Of a stretch of DNA of 31,290 nt, positions 20,225 through 28,209 are shown piece by piece. The translations under genes and the position numbers were made by a program. Under the pieces are notes generated by a model. It had not been told where the DNA came from, did not search any database, and saw only the letters and a program-made list of their open reading frames with translations. Each line of letters opens with the position of its first letter. The first letter of the stretch is position 1. This stretch comes from GCA-016432345 sp964544105 (GTDB taxonomy: Bacteria; Patescibacteriota; Microgenomatia; Levybacterales; UBA12049): positions 1 through 31,290 of the forward strand of contig CAZIZQ010000007.1 of NCBI GenBank assembly GCA_964544105.1, in the 5' to 3' direction.

Positions 20225-21169
20225 TTATCCACCAAAAAGGTAAATGGTGGCAACGACAAGGATTGCCCAGATGATAACGGTGGCTAAGAGTGGTTTGTCA
20301 GACAGTAGCACTTTTTCGGGGCTTTCCCCCTCGTGCTTTTCGTAAATGTCTTGCAGGTACCGCATTAGTCCATAAACAACTGGAAAGATAGTAATCATCA
20401 GCCATTTACGTTGAAAAAATGCCGGCAGGAATTGGGGCAAAAGAAATCCAAATGTTGGTTTAAATCCTGAAGAGCTTTCTAGAAATGTAAACAGAGAATA
20501 AGTAATGAAAGTTGAGGTGGCAAACATTGATGCATAAACATCTAGTAATCGTTCGGAATAATGAGAGAGCGATTTCCGGACTGCCTTTTTTTGGTCGTCT
20601 GCATATTGGGATATAAGAGTAAGTTCTGACCTGCGTTTTCCAATAGCTAAAAAGAGTGATATGGAAATAGTTGTTAATAAAAGCCAAACAGAAATGTGCA
20701 GGCCTGTGGCAAATTCACCGGCATAAACCCGAAGCATATATCCGGCTGCCAGAGCTAAGATATCGATAATAGCAATGTGCTTTAAGATAAGAGAGTAACA
20801 TAGTTGTAATATAAGATAAATAATAGTAAGGATAAAAAATCCGTTTCCAATAAAAGCGCTAATATATAAAGATATTATAGTAAGGATTGCTGCAAGTCCT
20901 AGGGCATATCTAATGGTTAAAGTTTTATTTGCCAACGGGCGAAATTTTTTGAATGGGTGCAGCCTATCTTTTTCTATATCGGAAATATCGTTCATAATAT
21001 AAATTGCAGAAGATAGACCGCAAAAAACAAGGAATCCCCATATGGCATGCTGGAGAAGGTTTATATCAAATAGTCCCCCATTAAAAGTGATTGCGGCAAA
21101 GATTGCTAAGTTTTTAATCCATTGGCGGGGACGTAAGAGTTTAAGCGTGTTGTAGGTTTTTTTTCTCAT
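20225..21169 (-). CDS. UbiA-family prenyltransferase, decaprenyl-phosphate phosphoribosyltransferase-like
   Basis: A 314-residue membrane protein with about 8-9 helices. It carries the first aspartate-rich motif NDISDIEKD (60-68) followed by RLHPFKKFRPLA, and the N-terminal RPRQWIKNLAIFAA. Both are typical of the DPPR synthase subgroup (Mycobacterium Rv3806c type) rather than of quinone or heme prenyltransferases. That enzyme moves phosphoribose from PRPP onto polyprenyl phosphate, making a precursor of arabinose donors for surface glycans. The second conserved region is AIIDILALAAGYMLRVYAG. It overlaps the WecA/MraY-like gene by 29 nt, which fits a shared pathway on polyprenyl phosphate. Confidence 0.82.
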   Translation of the reverse strand: MRKKTYNTLKLLRPRQWIKNLAIFAAITFNGGLFDINLLQHAIWGFLVFCGLSSAIYIMNDISDIEKDRLHPFKKFRPLANKTLTIRYALGLAAILTIISLYISAFIGNGFFILTIIYLILQLCYSLILKHIAIIDILALAAGYMLRVYAGEFATGLHISVWLLLTTISISLFLAIGKRRSELTLISQYADDQKKAVRKSLSHYSERLLDVYASMFATSTFITYSLFTFLESSSGFKPTFGFLLPQFLPAFFQRKWLMITIFPVVYGLMRYLQDIYEKHEGESPEKVLLSDKPLLATVIIWAILVVATIYLFGG

Positions 21170-22214
21170 GTGTTCTTCTCATCCATATTTGCAGGGTGAG
21201 AATGATAGCCAAAACAACAATTGCTATCATTGTCATTGCGAACAGTTTGCCACGACTCGAAAGCAAGAGCGAGACCAGACCAAATATAGCAGAAACTGTC
21301 CAGTAAAACAACGCAATCTTACGCTGTCCCAATCCTATCTGTAGCAGTAGGTGGTGCAGGTGTTTGTTGTCGTGCCAAAAAGGAGAGTGTCCGCTGGCAA
21401 TCCGCCGTACAATCGTAAATGCTCCGTCAATAAACGGGATTGCCATAACCATTGCTGCTGTTGCAAGTTTGACTCCAGATAGAATTGCTACAACTGCAAG
21501 CAACATATAAAGACTAGTGGCGCCATAGCCTGGGAAAATTTTGGCCGGATAAAAGTTAAATAGCAAAAATCCAACGGCAGACCCGGCGAGAATAAACGAT
21601 AATGTTGCGGCAATTAGAGTGTTTGGATCGTCAAGCGGAAAACGAAGACTCAATAGGCCAATAACTACAGCCGAAATAGCAACCACTCCGGGCATTTGTC
21701 CATCAACTCCAGTACTCCAATTGATCATGTTGATAACCCAAACAATCCAGATAATAGCAGCAATATTTCCCAGGTTTATAAACGGCAGGAGAGGGAAAAT
21801 ATACGTATCAAGATGTAGTATTCCCCCCATAGGATTGGTAATAAAAGGTATACTTGCTCCTGCCATAGTAATAAGCACAGCGCAAATAATGTTTACCCCA
21901 AACCGTACATATGGAGAAATATCCAGTTTATCATCTAGCACACCAACGACAAGAGAAAGAAATCCCGCCAGGAACAAAGTTATTACCATATTGTTAAAAG
22001 GAAGAAAAAATAGGCTGGCCATAACAATACCTATAAATATAGGGATACTACCTGCTCGAGGAATAGGTTTTGTATGCAGAATGGCCGGGTGTTTATGTTT
22101 TTTTGGGTCGTCTAGAATGCCTAGTTTTTTAATGATTGGTAATAGTAGTGCTGTGGTGCAGGCGGTTGTAACAAATGCAATTAAAAAAGGGAGTACTGTG
22201 ATGTAGTAATTCAT
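21141..22214 (-). CDS. WecA/MraY-family (glycosyltransferase 4) polyprenyl-phosphate sugar-1-phosphate transferase, variant active site
   Basis: A 357-residue polytopic protein. Conserved family marks: KPIPRAGSIPI (49-59), the Mg-binding DDKLD (94-98), INMINWSTGVDG (161-172) and HLHHLL (285-290). Enzymes of this family start surface glycan or peptidoglycan lipid intermediates by putting a sugar-1-phosphate on polyprenyl phosphate. The oddity is at 227-234: where MraY and WecA have (F/M)MGDxGS with a catalytic/metal Asp, this protein reads FPGYGATS. Either it is a lineage-specific variant that still works or it has another substrate. DDKLD and HxHH being intact argues against simple decay. Confidence 0.82.
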   Translation of the reverse strand: MNYYITVLPFLIAFVTTACTTALLLPIIKKLGILDDPKKHKHPAILHTKPIPRAGSIPIFIGIVMASLFFLPFNNMVITLFLAGFLSLVVGVLDDKLDISPYVRFGVNIICAVLITMAGASIPFITNPMGGILHLDTYIFPLLPFINLGNIAAIIWIVWVINMINWSTGVDGQMPGVVAISAVVIGLLSLRFPLDDPNTLIAATLSFILAGSAVGFLLFNFYPAKIFPGYGATSLYMLLAVVAILSGVKLATAAMVMAIPFIDGAFTIVRRIASGHSPFWHDNKHLHHLLLQIGLGQRKIALFYWTVSAIFGLVSLLLSSRGKLFAMTMIAIVVLAIILTLQIWMRRTHEKKNLQHA

Positions 22215-22215
22215 A

Positions 22216-22569
22216 CTATATAAGTATTAGTACTGTTCGAACCATAAGCAGCAACGCAAAAAGGGTTATTAAAAAATTTGTAAGGCTTACAAGCCTGGTA
22301 ATAAGTGGTATTTCGGATGAAAAAAATATGACTATACCTGTATTGCCAATAACAATAGCGCAAACAATGCCAAATGGAATAAATAATTGCATTTTTGTCG
22401 CTAGTCTTGCTTCTCCCCAAGGCACTTGATTAAAAAGTGGAACAACAGGGGGAAGTTTTTGATACATAACAAGTAAAAAAATAACGTAAAAAACAAGCAT
22501 TGCAAAAACGGAAATAAAACTTGCTAAAACAATATTGTCTGCAAAGAGTTTTTTAAAACGCGCGTTCAT
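22216..22569 (-). CDS. Small polytopic membrane protein of unknown function
   Basis: About 117 residues from ATG at 22569 (MNARFKKLFADN). An in-frame ATG at 22584 would add five residues and overlap the upstream gene more. Three or four hydrophobic helices are visible, with a short conserved-looking loop LPPVVPLFNQVPWGEARL after the first; such PxxFxxxGxP-like loops resemble DUF1648 proteins, but I cannot confirm it. It sits one base before the WecA/MraY-like gene and overlaps the GT gene, so it is part of the operon. Possible roles are accessory to surface glycan export or assembly. Confidence 0.6.
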   Translation of the reverse strand: MNARFKKLFADNIVLASFISVFAMLVFYVIFLLVMYQKLPPVVPLFNQVPWGEARLATKMQLFIPFGIVCAIVIGNTGIVIFFSSEIPLITRLVSLTNFLITLFALLLMVRTVLILI

Positions 22570-23962
22570 AGACGGTAGCACCATACATAGAAATTTTTTC
22601 TGTATATCCTAGAATCGCAAATGGAAAATTTTGGTTTTCGCTTGCGACAACGTAGCGTGGCCTGTTTTTTTCAAAAGCTGCTTTTGTTTCTGCGACTGAT
22701 TCATTAGAAGCCGTAATGTGATAGGCAACAATATACCGTCCCTGCGGTAGTCTATTAATTAGCGTGTAGAGTTGTCCGTTGTTTCCCCAAATGAAAACAC
22801 CGTCGTCTTTTTTAAGATGTGTGTTTAGATACCAGGCGAGGGCGTAATCGCGTGGTGTTTTGGAATCGAAAAACGCCTGATAGGCAGAAACACTTTTTTC
22901 ATTACGCATAAACGATAAATAGTTTGTGTAATAGCTAATGGTTTTAACATAGAATGAAAAATTACGATTCAGAAGAAAAATTGTGCCAATCAAAAGAGCG
23001 GTAAATAGTATTTTTTGTGTTTTTTGTTTTTCGGCAAGTGCCATTCCTGTTAGCAAACACAAACTAGGGAGTAATACAAGCACATAGTGAGTATACGGCC
23101 GTCCAGAAAAAAACGCGTTAAATATGGAAAAAGCAAACCAAAGCAGTACGAAAACATGCTGTTTTCCAAGCAGGTGACGTTTAAGAAAAAGGTTTAAGCA
23201 AAAAATAAAAAGTAATATAAGTTTTAAGACAAGGAGCCCTTGTGGAATGAAAAGTGTATTGCCATATCCAACATAGCCAACGTTTTGTCTAAAAGTTGCT
23301 GTTAGTAAATCAGAAAATGCGCCATGAAAAATAAAATAGATCGAGGTTAATACGATTGGAAGTAAAAATCCTGCGCCAAGTGAAATAATGCGTCTTGGGG
23401 AATAAAACAGGAGAAAAATGGTAAAAGCAGCAAGGTCAAAAACGGCCACAGCTTTAAAAAGAAAGGCAAAAGAGAGAAGAAGACCTGCGACAAATAACGA
23501 ACGGTTCATATAAATTAAGAATCCACTCAAGATAATTGGGAAAAGCATAAAATTTTCTGCATTGGCAATATTTCCTTCAATAAACGGGATGGCAAAGAGT
23601 AATCCAAAAATAATTGTTGTAAAAAATAATATTTTTTCCTTTCCTTGAATAAGGTATTTTGCAAGTGCATGGAAAGAAAAAAGAGCAAGAAGTCCACAAA
23701 AAAGTGAAAATGCCCGTACAGAAAATTGATCTGATTGAAAGAGCGCATAAATAACGTACAAGAGTGGAGGTTTGTTATCCCAAATGTCTCTATATAGCAA
23801 TCTTCCATTGTTTATTGCAGATCCAATTACCTGATAAATGCCCTCATCGCCATACCAGTAGGGTTCAAATAACGAAGGAAATCGAAGGAAGAAAAAGATA
23901 AGCGCAATACCAATAAGAAACCAACATTCTTTTGTTTTCTCAAACTGTTTTAATAGTCTCAT
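22553..23962 (-). CDS. GT-C glycosyltransferase, PMT/ArnT-like
   Basis: A 469-residue polytopic protein. The N-terminal loop has WYGDEGIY with the acidic pair D39-E40, followed by LLYRDIWDNKPPLLYVIYALF, the characteristic pattern of ArnT/PMT_2-type enzymes (acidic pair, then D-x-KPP). About ten helices follow, then a short C-terminal soluble region. It would use a polyprenyl-phosphate sugar as donor outside the membrane. It is more distant from the two tandem GTs at 5947-9247 than those are from each other. It lies 3 nt after the GT2 gene. Confidence 0.83.
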   Translation of the reverse strand: MRLLKQFEKTKECWFLIGIALIFFFLRFPSLFEPYWYGDEGIYQVIGSAINNGRLLYRDIWDNKPPLLYVIYALFQSDQFSVRAFSLFCGLLALFSFHALAKYLIQGKEKILFFTTIIFGLLFAIPFIEGNIANAENFMLFPIILSGFLIYMNRSLFVAGLLLSFAFLFKAVAVFDLAAFTIFLLFYSPRRIISLGAGFLLPIVLTSIYFIFHGAFSDLLTATFRQNVGYVGYGNTLFIPQGLLVLKLILLFIFCLNLFLKRHLLGKQHVFVLLWFAFSIFNAFFSGRPYTHYVLVLLPSLCLLTGMALAEKQKTQKILFTALLIGTIFLLNRNFSFYVKTISYYTNYLSFMRNEKSVSAYQAFFDSKTPRDYALAWYLNTHLKKDDGVFIWGNNGQLYTLINRLPQGRYIVAYHITASNESVAETKAAFEKNRPRYVVASENQNFPFAILGYTEKISMYGATVYERAF

Positions 23963-23965
23963 GGG

Positions 23966-25459
23966 TTAAATTTTTTCAGTCACCTTGTATTCAAGACGTT
24001 TACCAAACATAAGTTGTGTGTGGGAAATAATTGCAGGCAGCGCGGAAAGAAAAAATCCAACAACCGGAAGTAGGATAAATTCAAGTGGGAAAAGGAATTG
24101 TCGGGTTGCCGAAACATTCGCCTGCTTTGGACGTTGACGGAAATCAATAACCATCATAATAAGTGTTGCTAAAAGACTAATGGTAAGAATAATACCTGCC
24201 ATGCGTGGCAAATTATAGCCAAGGGTGGTCCTTGAAAATACAGGATTAACAAACGGCATAACATTTGCTGCAATAGTAATAATAAACCAATTTACCGGCC
24301 AGAGGAAGTGGTCAAGTAACACATGGTATAACATAAGCGTTTTTCGGAAAAATGGAACATTGGGGACAGTCAGCCACCAGGTAATAAAAAGCGGATCGTC
24401 CGACACTCCCCATGACCAACGTCGTTCTTGGTTGTACTTGTTTTTAAGGCTTTTTATGTACGTGGATGAAAGTGCGGCATCCATAGAGGTTTTTAAAAAA
24501 ATTGGTTCTACCCAGGCATTGCCTTGGAGTCGATAAAACGCCTTAAAGAAAATTCGGTAATCTTCTGGAATTACGTCAGTATCCCAATAATCGATGTTTC
24601 GTAAAAGATTAAGAGATAATGAATAGGTTGAATTTGCCACAAGCCGGTCACCCTGGACTAACAGTGCCGTTCGCCACAGGCTGCCAAAGAAAGAAATAAC
24701 CCGAATTGGCGCCGGTACCTTCCAAAAGTTGTTGTATGCCACATTTGCTGATTGCCAAAACACATTGTAGGGTTTTTTACACGTCAAAAATTTTGCGGTA
24801 AGATACGCAAAGTATTGGGGATCAAAAATAGAATCGGCATCAACCGATGAAATTGTCGCAAAGTTCTCGGTAATCACACCAGTCTCAACCCAAGTTTTAT
24901 AGGCTTCTTTTCCGGCAAATGCCTGGTTGGAGGATTTGCCTTTTACTTCTCCAGGAAAATCTGGGTGGTATGTTGCTATCATATCGCCAAAGATAGGTTT
25001 GTACTCCTTAATAAGGATTTCTGCTTTTTCTCTTGCGTTTTCTTCTCGTTCTTCCATGCCTAATACGATAAAGAGTTTTTTTGTTTCGATAGTTTGATTT
25101 GCAATAGATACAAGTGTTTCCTTCATTTTTTCTATTCGCTCTTTGAAGTTTGGCATAACAATAATGTGGGTAACCTTGTCGAAGTTTTTATGTTTTTTTG
25201 CGTCTTCTATCCAGTTGTGTTGTTCGGCGGCAAGGATTTTTTTGGAAGCAAGAAATGCGGTAGCGACAAGAGAAAACGATTTATATAGCCAATATACGTC
25301 AAAAAATAAAATGGCATAGGCAACAATGTTTGGAAAAAGAAGAGATCCCCATAAAGGAAACAAGATAAGCGCCCAAGAGATACTTCCAGGAAGAATTTCG
25401 AGGACTCGGCGGGTTTTTATAGGATAACGTTGAAATAGTTTTTGAAAATAAATGGTCAT
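23966..25459 (-). CDS. Membrane-embedded family 2 glycosyltransferase
   Basis: A 497-residue protein with two N-terminal helices (about 28-70), a cytoplasmic GT-A domain and about four C-terminal helices. GT2 signatures: HIIVMPNFKE (98-107), the metal-binding VDAD (206-209), the acceptor-side TDVIPED (294-300) and QERRW (344-348), which is the QxxRW of processive enzymes such as cellulose and hyaluronan synthases. It could polymerise and export a polysaccharide or elongate a lipid-linked chain; the product is unknown. It overlaps tatD by ATGA. Confidence 0.85.
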   Translation of the reverse strand: MTIYFQKLFQRYPIKTRRVLEILPGSISWALILFPLWGSLLFPNIVAYAILFFDVYWLYKSFSLVATAFLASKKILAAEQHNWIEDAKKHKNFDKVTHIIVMPNFKERIEKMKETLVSIANQTIETKKLFIVLGMEEREENAREKAEILIKEYKPIFGDMIATYHPDFPGEVKGKSSNQAFAGKEAYKTWVETGVITENFATISSVDADSIFDPQYFAYLTAKFLTCKKPYNVFWQSANVAYNNFWKVPAPIRVISFFGSLWRTALLVQGDRLVANSTYSLSLNLLRNIDYWDTDVIPEDYRIFFKAFYRLQGNAWVEPIFLKTSMDAALSSTYIKSLKNKYNQERRWSWGVSDDPLFITWWLTVPNVPFFRKTLMLYHVLLDHFLWPVNWFIITIAANVMPFVNPVFSRTTLGYNLPRMAGIILTISLLATLIMMVIDFRQRPKQANVSATRQFLFPLEFILLPVVGFFLSALPAIISHTQLMFGKRLEYKVTEKI

Positions 25460-26262
25460 AAATGGAATATCCTTTTTGCATTTTTAGTTGTTTGTTCGTC
25501 AACTTGCTTTTCGGTGATGCCTTTAATTTCGGCAATTTTCTTTCTTGTGATTATAGCATATTGCGGTTCGTTTCTGCTACCCCTATAGGGTATTGGGGTA
25601 AGGTAGGGGCTGTCGGTCTCAATGACAATTCTATCCAGCGGTGTGTACGAAGCTAGTTCGGAAAGGGTGGTTGTTTCTCCAGGGGCTAAACCTTTATAGG
25701 TTATATTGCCATCGAATCCAACACAAAAGTCTAAATCCAGTGCTTTTTGCAAAATTTCTATACTTCCGGCAAAACAATGAAACATGCCGGGATACGGATT
25801 TAAGAGATAAGATTTATGATTTAAGAGAATATCAATTATCTTTTTTCCGGCGTGGCGATTGTGGATTTGGAGTGGTAGTTTGAGCTTGTATGCAAGCTCG
25901 ATCTGCTTAATAAAAATTTCTGCTTGTAATTTTGGGTCGGTAATACCATTAGACTGGTAACGGTAGTTATCCATGCCAATTTCGCCAATAGCCACCACCT
26001 TTTTGCTTGATTTTGCTATTTTCTCAAGTTCTTCAAGCCAGTTTGTACCGAGTTCGATTTTATCCGCGTGGTGTGGATGGACACCCACAATGGCATACAT
26101 CTGTTCGTATTTTTCCGCCAGTTCCACAGCCTTCTGGCTGGAATCGAGTTTGGTGCCAACATTAATAATGGTGGTGACCCCAGCCTCAAACGCCCGTTTT
26201 GCAACCGGGTCGTAATCATTCTCATAGGCTTTGAAATTAAGGTGACAATGGACATCAATCAT
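25456..26262 (-). CDS. tatD: TatD-family metal-dependent DNase/hydrolase
   Basis: A 268-residue TIM-barrel hydrolase with all metal ligands: H5 and H7 in DVHCHLNF, E94 in AIGEIGMD, H134 in LQIHNRHA, H162 in MFHCFAG and D217 in IETDSPYLTP. TatD enzymes are 3'-5' exonucleases on single-stranded DNA and RNA. The metG-tatD order is common in bacteria. The peptide NHKSYLLNPYPG (148-159) comes from the same word repeat as in tpiA. ATG at 26262 is preceded by a TATAAT 6 nt upstream, so it may be transcribed on its own as well as with metG. Confidence 0.92.
   Translation of the reverse strand: MIDVHCHLNFKAYENDYDPVAKRAFEAGVTTIINVGTKLDSSQKAVELAEKYEQMYAIVGVHPHHADKIELGTNWLEELEKIAKSSKKVVAIGEIGMDNYRYQSNGITDPKLQAEIFIKQIELAYKLKLPLQIHNRHAGKKIIDILLNHKSYLLNPYPGMFHCFAGSIEILQKALDLDFCVGFDGNITYKGLAPGETTTLSELASYTPLDRIVIETDSPYLTPIPYRGSRNEPQYAIITRKKIAEIKGITEKQVDEQTTKNAKRIFHL
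25797..25826. repeat. Word repeat in tatD shared with tpiA
   Basis: 25797-25816 is the exact reverse complement of tpiA 431-450 (20 nt). It encodes part of NHKSYLLN, in a loop before the FHCF metal-binding strand. Confidence 0.8.
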
Positions 26263-26268
26263 AGTTCG

Positions 26269-26274
26269 ATTATA
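26269..26274 (-). promoter_or_regulatory. -10 box for tatD (leaderless)
   Basis: Perfect TATAAT on the minus strand, exactly 6 nt before the tatD ATG, inside the 24-bp gap after metG. The -35 is weak (best is TCGACT with a 19-bp spacer). Confidence 0.5.
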
Positions 26275-26286
26275 CCCCTTTATTTG

Positions 26287-27717
26287 TTATTTTAGTCGAG
26301 GAAATAAGGCTTCTTTTGCGGTTATTTTTGGCCCTTTGAATTGCTCTTGTATTTTTTCTGCAGTTTTAGGGAGAAAGGGTGCTAGATTATAGGCAATTTC
26401 TTGTATTGATTTAGAAAACTTTTCTAATATTGGTTTTGCATCATTTTCATTTAAATCCCATGGTTTTGTTTCGTTTATCTTTTTGTCGACCTCAGTAATT
26501 AGAGACCAAATAAAGCTTAGGGCATCATTGAATTTATAATCCTGCAAACGATATTGAACTTCAACACGGAGGTTGAATGTTTTGGAGCTTTTTGAAGGTT
26601 TAATATTATTTTTTTCGCATAGTTTTGCCACGCGGGCAACTAAATTTCCCAGTCCATTTGCCAAATCGGCATTATAAACCTCTTTAAGTCTGTTTTCTGA
26701 AAAATCTCCGTCGTTGCCGGATGGGATTTCTCTAAGTAAATAATAACGAATGGCATCAACTCCATATTTTTCAATCATCTCGACTGGATCGATAACATTC
26801 CCTAAAGTTTTGGACATTTTTTGCCCATCAACGGTTAAGTAACCATGCACAAAGAGTTCTTTGGGAAGGTCAAGACCAGCGGATTTAAGAATTGCTGGCC
26901 AGTAAATAGCATGAAAGCGAATTATGCCTTTGCCGATAACCATTACATCTTGCGGAGCCCATTTTTTGTACTGTTTTTCATCCCACCCAAACCCAATACC
27001 GGTTTGGTAAATATTTAAGGCATCAAACCAGACATACAAAATCTGGTTTGGGTCATTTGGCACTGGAATTCCCCAACCACGTGCGCGTTCAATGCTTCTT
27101 GAGATTGAAAAATCCTCAAGGCCTCGTCTTGCAAATGCAAGTGCTTCGTTTTTGCGAATTTCTGGAGTAATTTTTAGTTTGCCATTTGTAATTAAATCTT
27201 TCAGGAATATTTGGTATTTAGAAAGTCTAAAAAAATAGTTTTCCTCAGATACCTCATCGAGTTTTCGACCGGGGTGCTCGAAGCACTCGCCTTTTTCATC
27301 CAGTTCGTCTTTGGCATAAAACGTTTCGCAGCCCACACAGTAAAGCCCAGTGTAGGATTTTTTATATATATCGCCATTTTTTTGGCATAATTCCCACAGT
27401 TTTTGAGACGAGGGAAAATGGTTTTTTTCGTCAGAACCTCTTTGCCAGACATCAAACTGCACGTTTAATTTTTTGATCACCTCTAAAAATTCACTGTTGT
27501 GCAAATCTGTAAATTCTTTTGGCGTTTTTCCTGCTTTTTCTGCAGCCTGGAAAATCTTCAGCGCGTTTTCATCAGCACCACATAAATACAAGACGTCATC
27601 GCCAATTATTTTATGATATCTACGAATGGTATCTGCATAGACAAATTCCTGGGCATGGCCAATGTGTGGTTTGGCATTGACATATGGAATAGCAGAAGTT
27701 AAATAAAATTTAGCCAT
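26287..27717 (-). CDS. metG: Methionyl-tRNA synthetase
   Basis: Charges tRNA(Met). The 476-residue class I enzyme has the HIGH motif as PHIGH (17-21), the connective-peptide zinc knuckle C127-x2-C130 and C145-x2-H148, FDALNIY with the WF motif, and the KMSKS motif as KMSKT (300-304). The anticodon-binding helical domain is complete, but the C-terminal EMAP/tRNA-binding domain of longer MetRS is absent, as in many small genomes. It starts the minus-strand block, with its own leaderless promoter. Confidence 0.95.
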   Translation of the reverse strand: MAKFYLTSAIPYVNAKPHIGHAQEFVYADTIRRYHKIIGDDVLYLCGADENALKIFQAAEKAGKTPKEFTDLHNSEFLEVIKKLNVQFDVWQRGSDEKNHFPSSQKLWELCQKNGDIYKKSYTGLYCVGCETFYAKDELDEKGECFEHPGRKLDEVSEENYFFRLSKYQIFLKDLITNGKLKITPEIRKNEALAFARRGLEDFSISRSIERARGWGIPVPNDPNQILYVWFDALNIYQTGIGFGWDEKQYKKWAPQDVMVIGKGIIRFHAIYWPAILKSAGLDLPKELFVHGYLTVDGQKMSKTLGNVIDPVEMIEKYGVDAIRYYLLREIPSGNDGDFSENRLKEVYNADLANGLGNLVARVAKLCEKNNIKPSKSSKTFNLRVEVQYRLQDYKFNDALSFIWSLITEVDKKINETKPWDLNENDAKPILEKFSKSIQEIAYNLAPFLPKTAEKIQEQFKGPKITAKEALFPRLK

Positions 27718-27723
27718 GGTTGG

Positions 27724-27753
27724 ATTCTAGCAGGAATAACCCTTATAAAACAA
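27724..27753 (-). promoter_or_regulatory. Promoter of metG (leaderless)
   Basis: On the minus strand TTGTTT (27748-27753), 18 bp, TAGAAT (27724-27729), then exactly 6 nt to the ATG at 27717. The -35 hexamer is the same as that of rpsT. Confidence 0.55.
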
Positions 27754-27758
27754 GCATA

Positions 27759-27793
27759 TTCCACCTTAGAGGTGGAACAGATACGCCACCTTG
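27759..27793. repeat. 35-bp intergenic repeat, copy 2
   Basis: Reverse complement identical to 20135-20169. It lies 10 nt after the stop of the small membrane protein gene at 27804-28133 and in the same orientation relative to that gene as copy 1 has to the PEGA/SH3 gene. Confidence 0.9.
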
Positions 27794-27803
27794 GTATTTT
27801 TTG

Positions 27804-28133
27804 TTATTCCCGTTGGCTAAAGAAAAGTTCGATAGTTATGGATATCGCTATAACAAGAACAATAAAGAGCAAGTTTTTTAGCCCAAAAAAGCGAAGTAAA
27901 AAAATAGTGGTAATACAAAGGCCAACAAGTAGTCCTAGGCGATTACTCCTGGTAAGATAGCCAAAAAGAGAAAAATTGACAAGAAAAAGAAGGAGGAAAA
28001 AAAGAGGAATTGCAGGCAATTTATAATCTGTGATTGATTCGGTTGGGGAAAAAGAAAAAACTATATAGCCAAGCGCACCAAAAGACAAGATACTTAAAAT
28101 CAAAAGCAAAAAAGACCGTTTCTTCCTCCGCAT
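27804..28133 (-). CDS. Small membrane protein, unknown
   Basis: A 109-residue protein from ATG at 28133: a basic start (MRRKKRSF) and four hydrophobic helices with short loops, ending LFFSQRE. The positive-inside rule puts the N-terminus in the cytoplasm. I do not recognise the family. The start is set by a consensus leaderless promoter; an in-frame start at 28205 would begin upstream of that promoter and inside the hrcA control region. Its -35 overlaps that of hrcA, so expression of the two could be linked. Confidence 0.65.
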   Translation of the reverse strand: MRRKKRSFLLLILSILSFGALGYIVFSFSPTESITDYKLPAIPLFFLLLFLVNFSLFGYLTRSNRLGLLVGLCITTIFLLRFFGLKNLLFIVLVIAISITIELFFSQRE

Positions 28134-28139
28134 AAGATA

Positions 28140-28168
28140 AGTGTACTTCCAAATAAGACCCTTGACAA
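28140..28168 (-). promoter_or_regulatory. Promoter of the small membrane protein gene (leaderless)
   Basis: On the minus strand TTGTCA (28163-28168), 17 bp, TACACT (28140-28145), then exactly 6 nt to the ATG at 28133. The -35 shares bases with the divergent hrcA -35 (28162-28167). Confidence 0.68.
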
Positions 28169-28190
28169 CCATTGGCACTCGTGTTATATT
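28162..28190 (+). promoter_or_regulatory. Promoter of hrcA-grpE-dnaK
   Basis: Perfect TTGACA (28162-28167), 17-bp spacer, TATATT (28185-28190). The start point would fall near 28197, within the CIRCE right arm, leaving a leader of about 13 nt before the ATG at 28210. Confidence 0.83.
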
Positions 28191-28198
28191 ACTGCTAA
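28172..28198. promoter_or_regulatory. CIRCE operator of hrcA-grpE-dnaK
   Basis: Left arm TTGGCACTC (8 of 9 to TTAGCACTC), spacer of exactly 9 nt, right arm TACTGCTAA (7 of 9 to GAGTGCTAA). It covers the spacer, the -10 box and the start point. Confidence 0.87.
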
Positions 28199-28209
28199 TC
28201 TTCAATTTT

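Noticed and set aside
20135..27793. Block bounded by inverted 35-bp repeats as a possible composite mobile element
   Set aside because: No transposase or integrase, no target-site duplication, and the block contains metG, tatD and envelope genes that look native in composition; the repeats are better explained as dispersed 3'-end elements.
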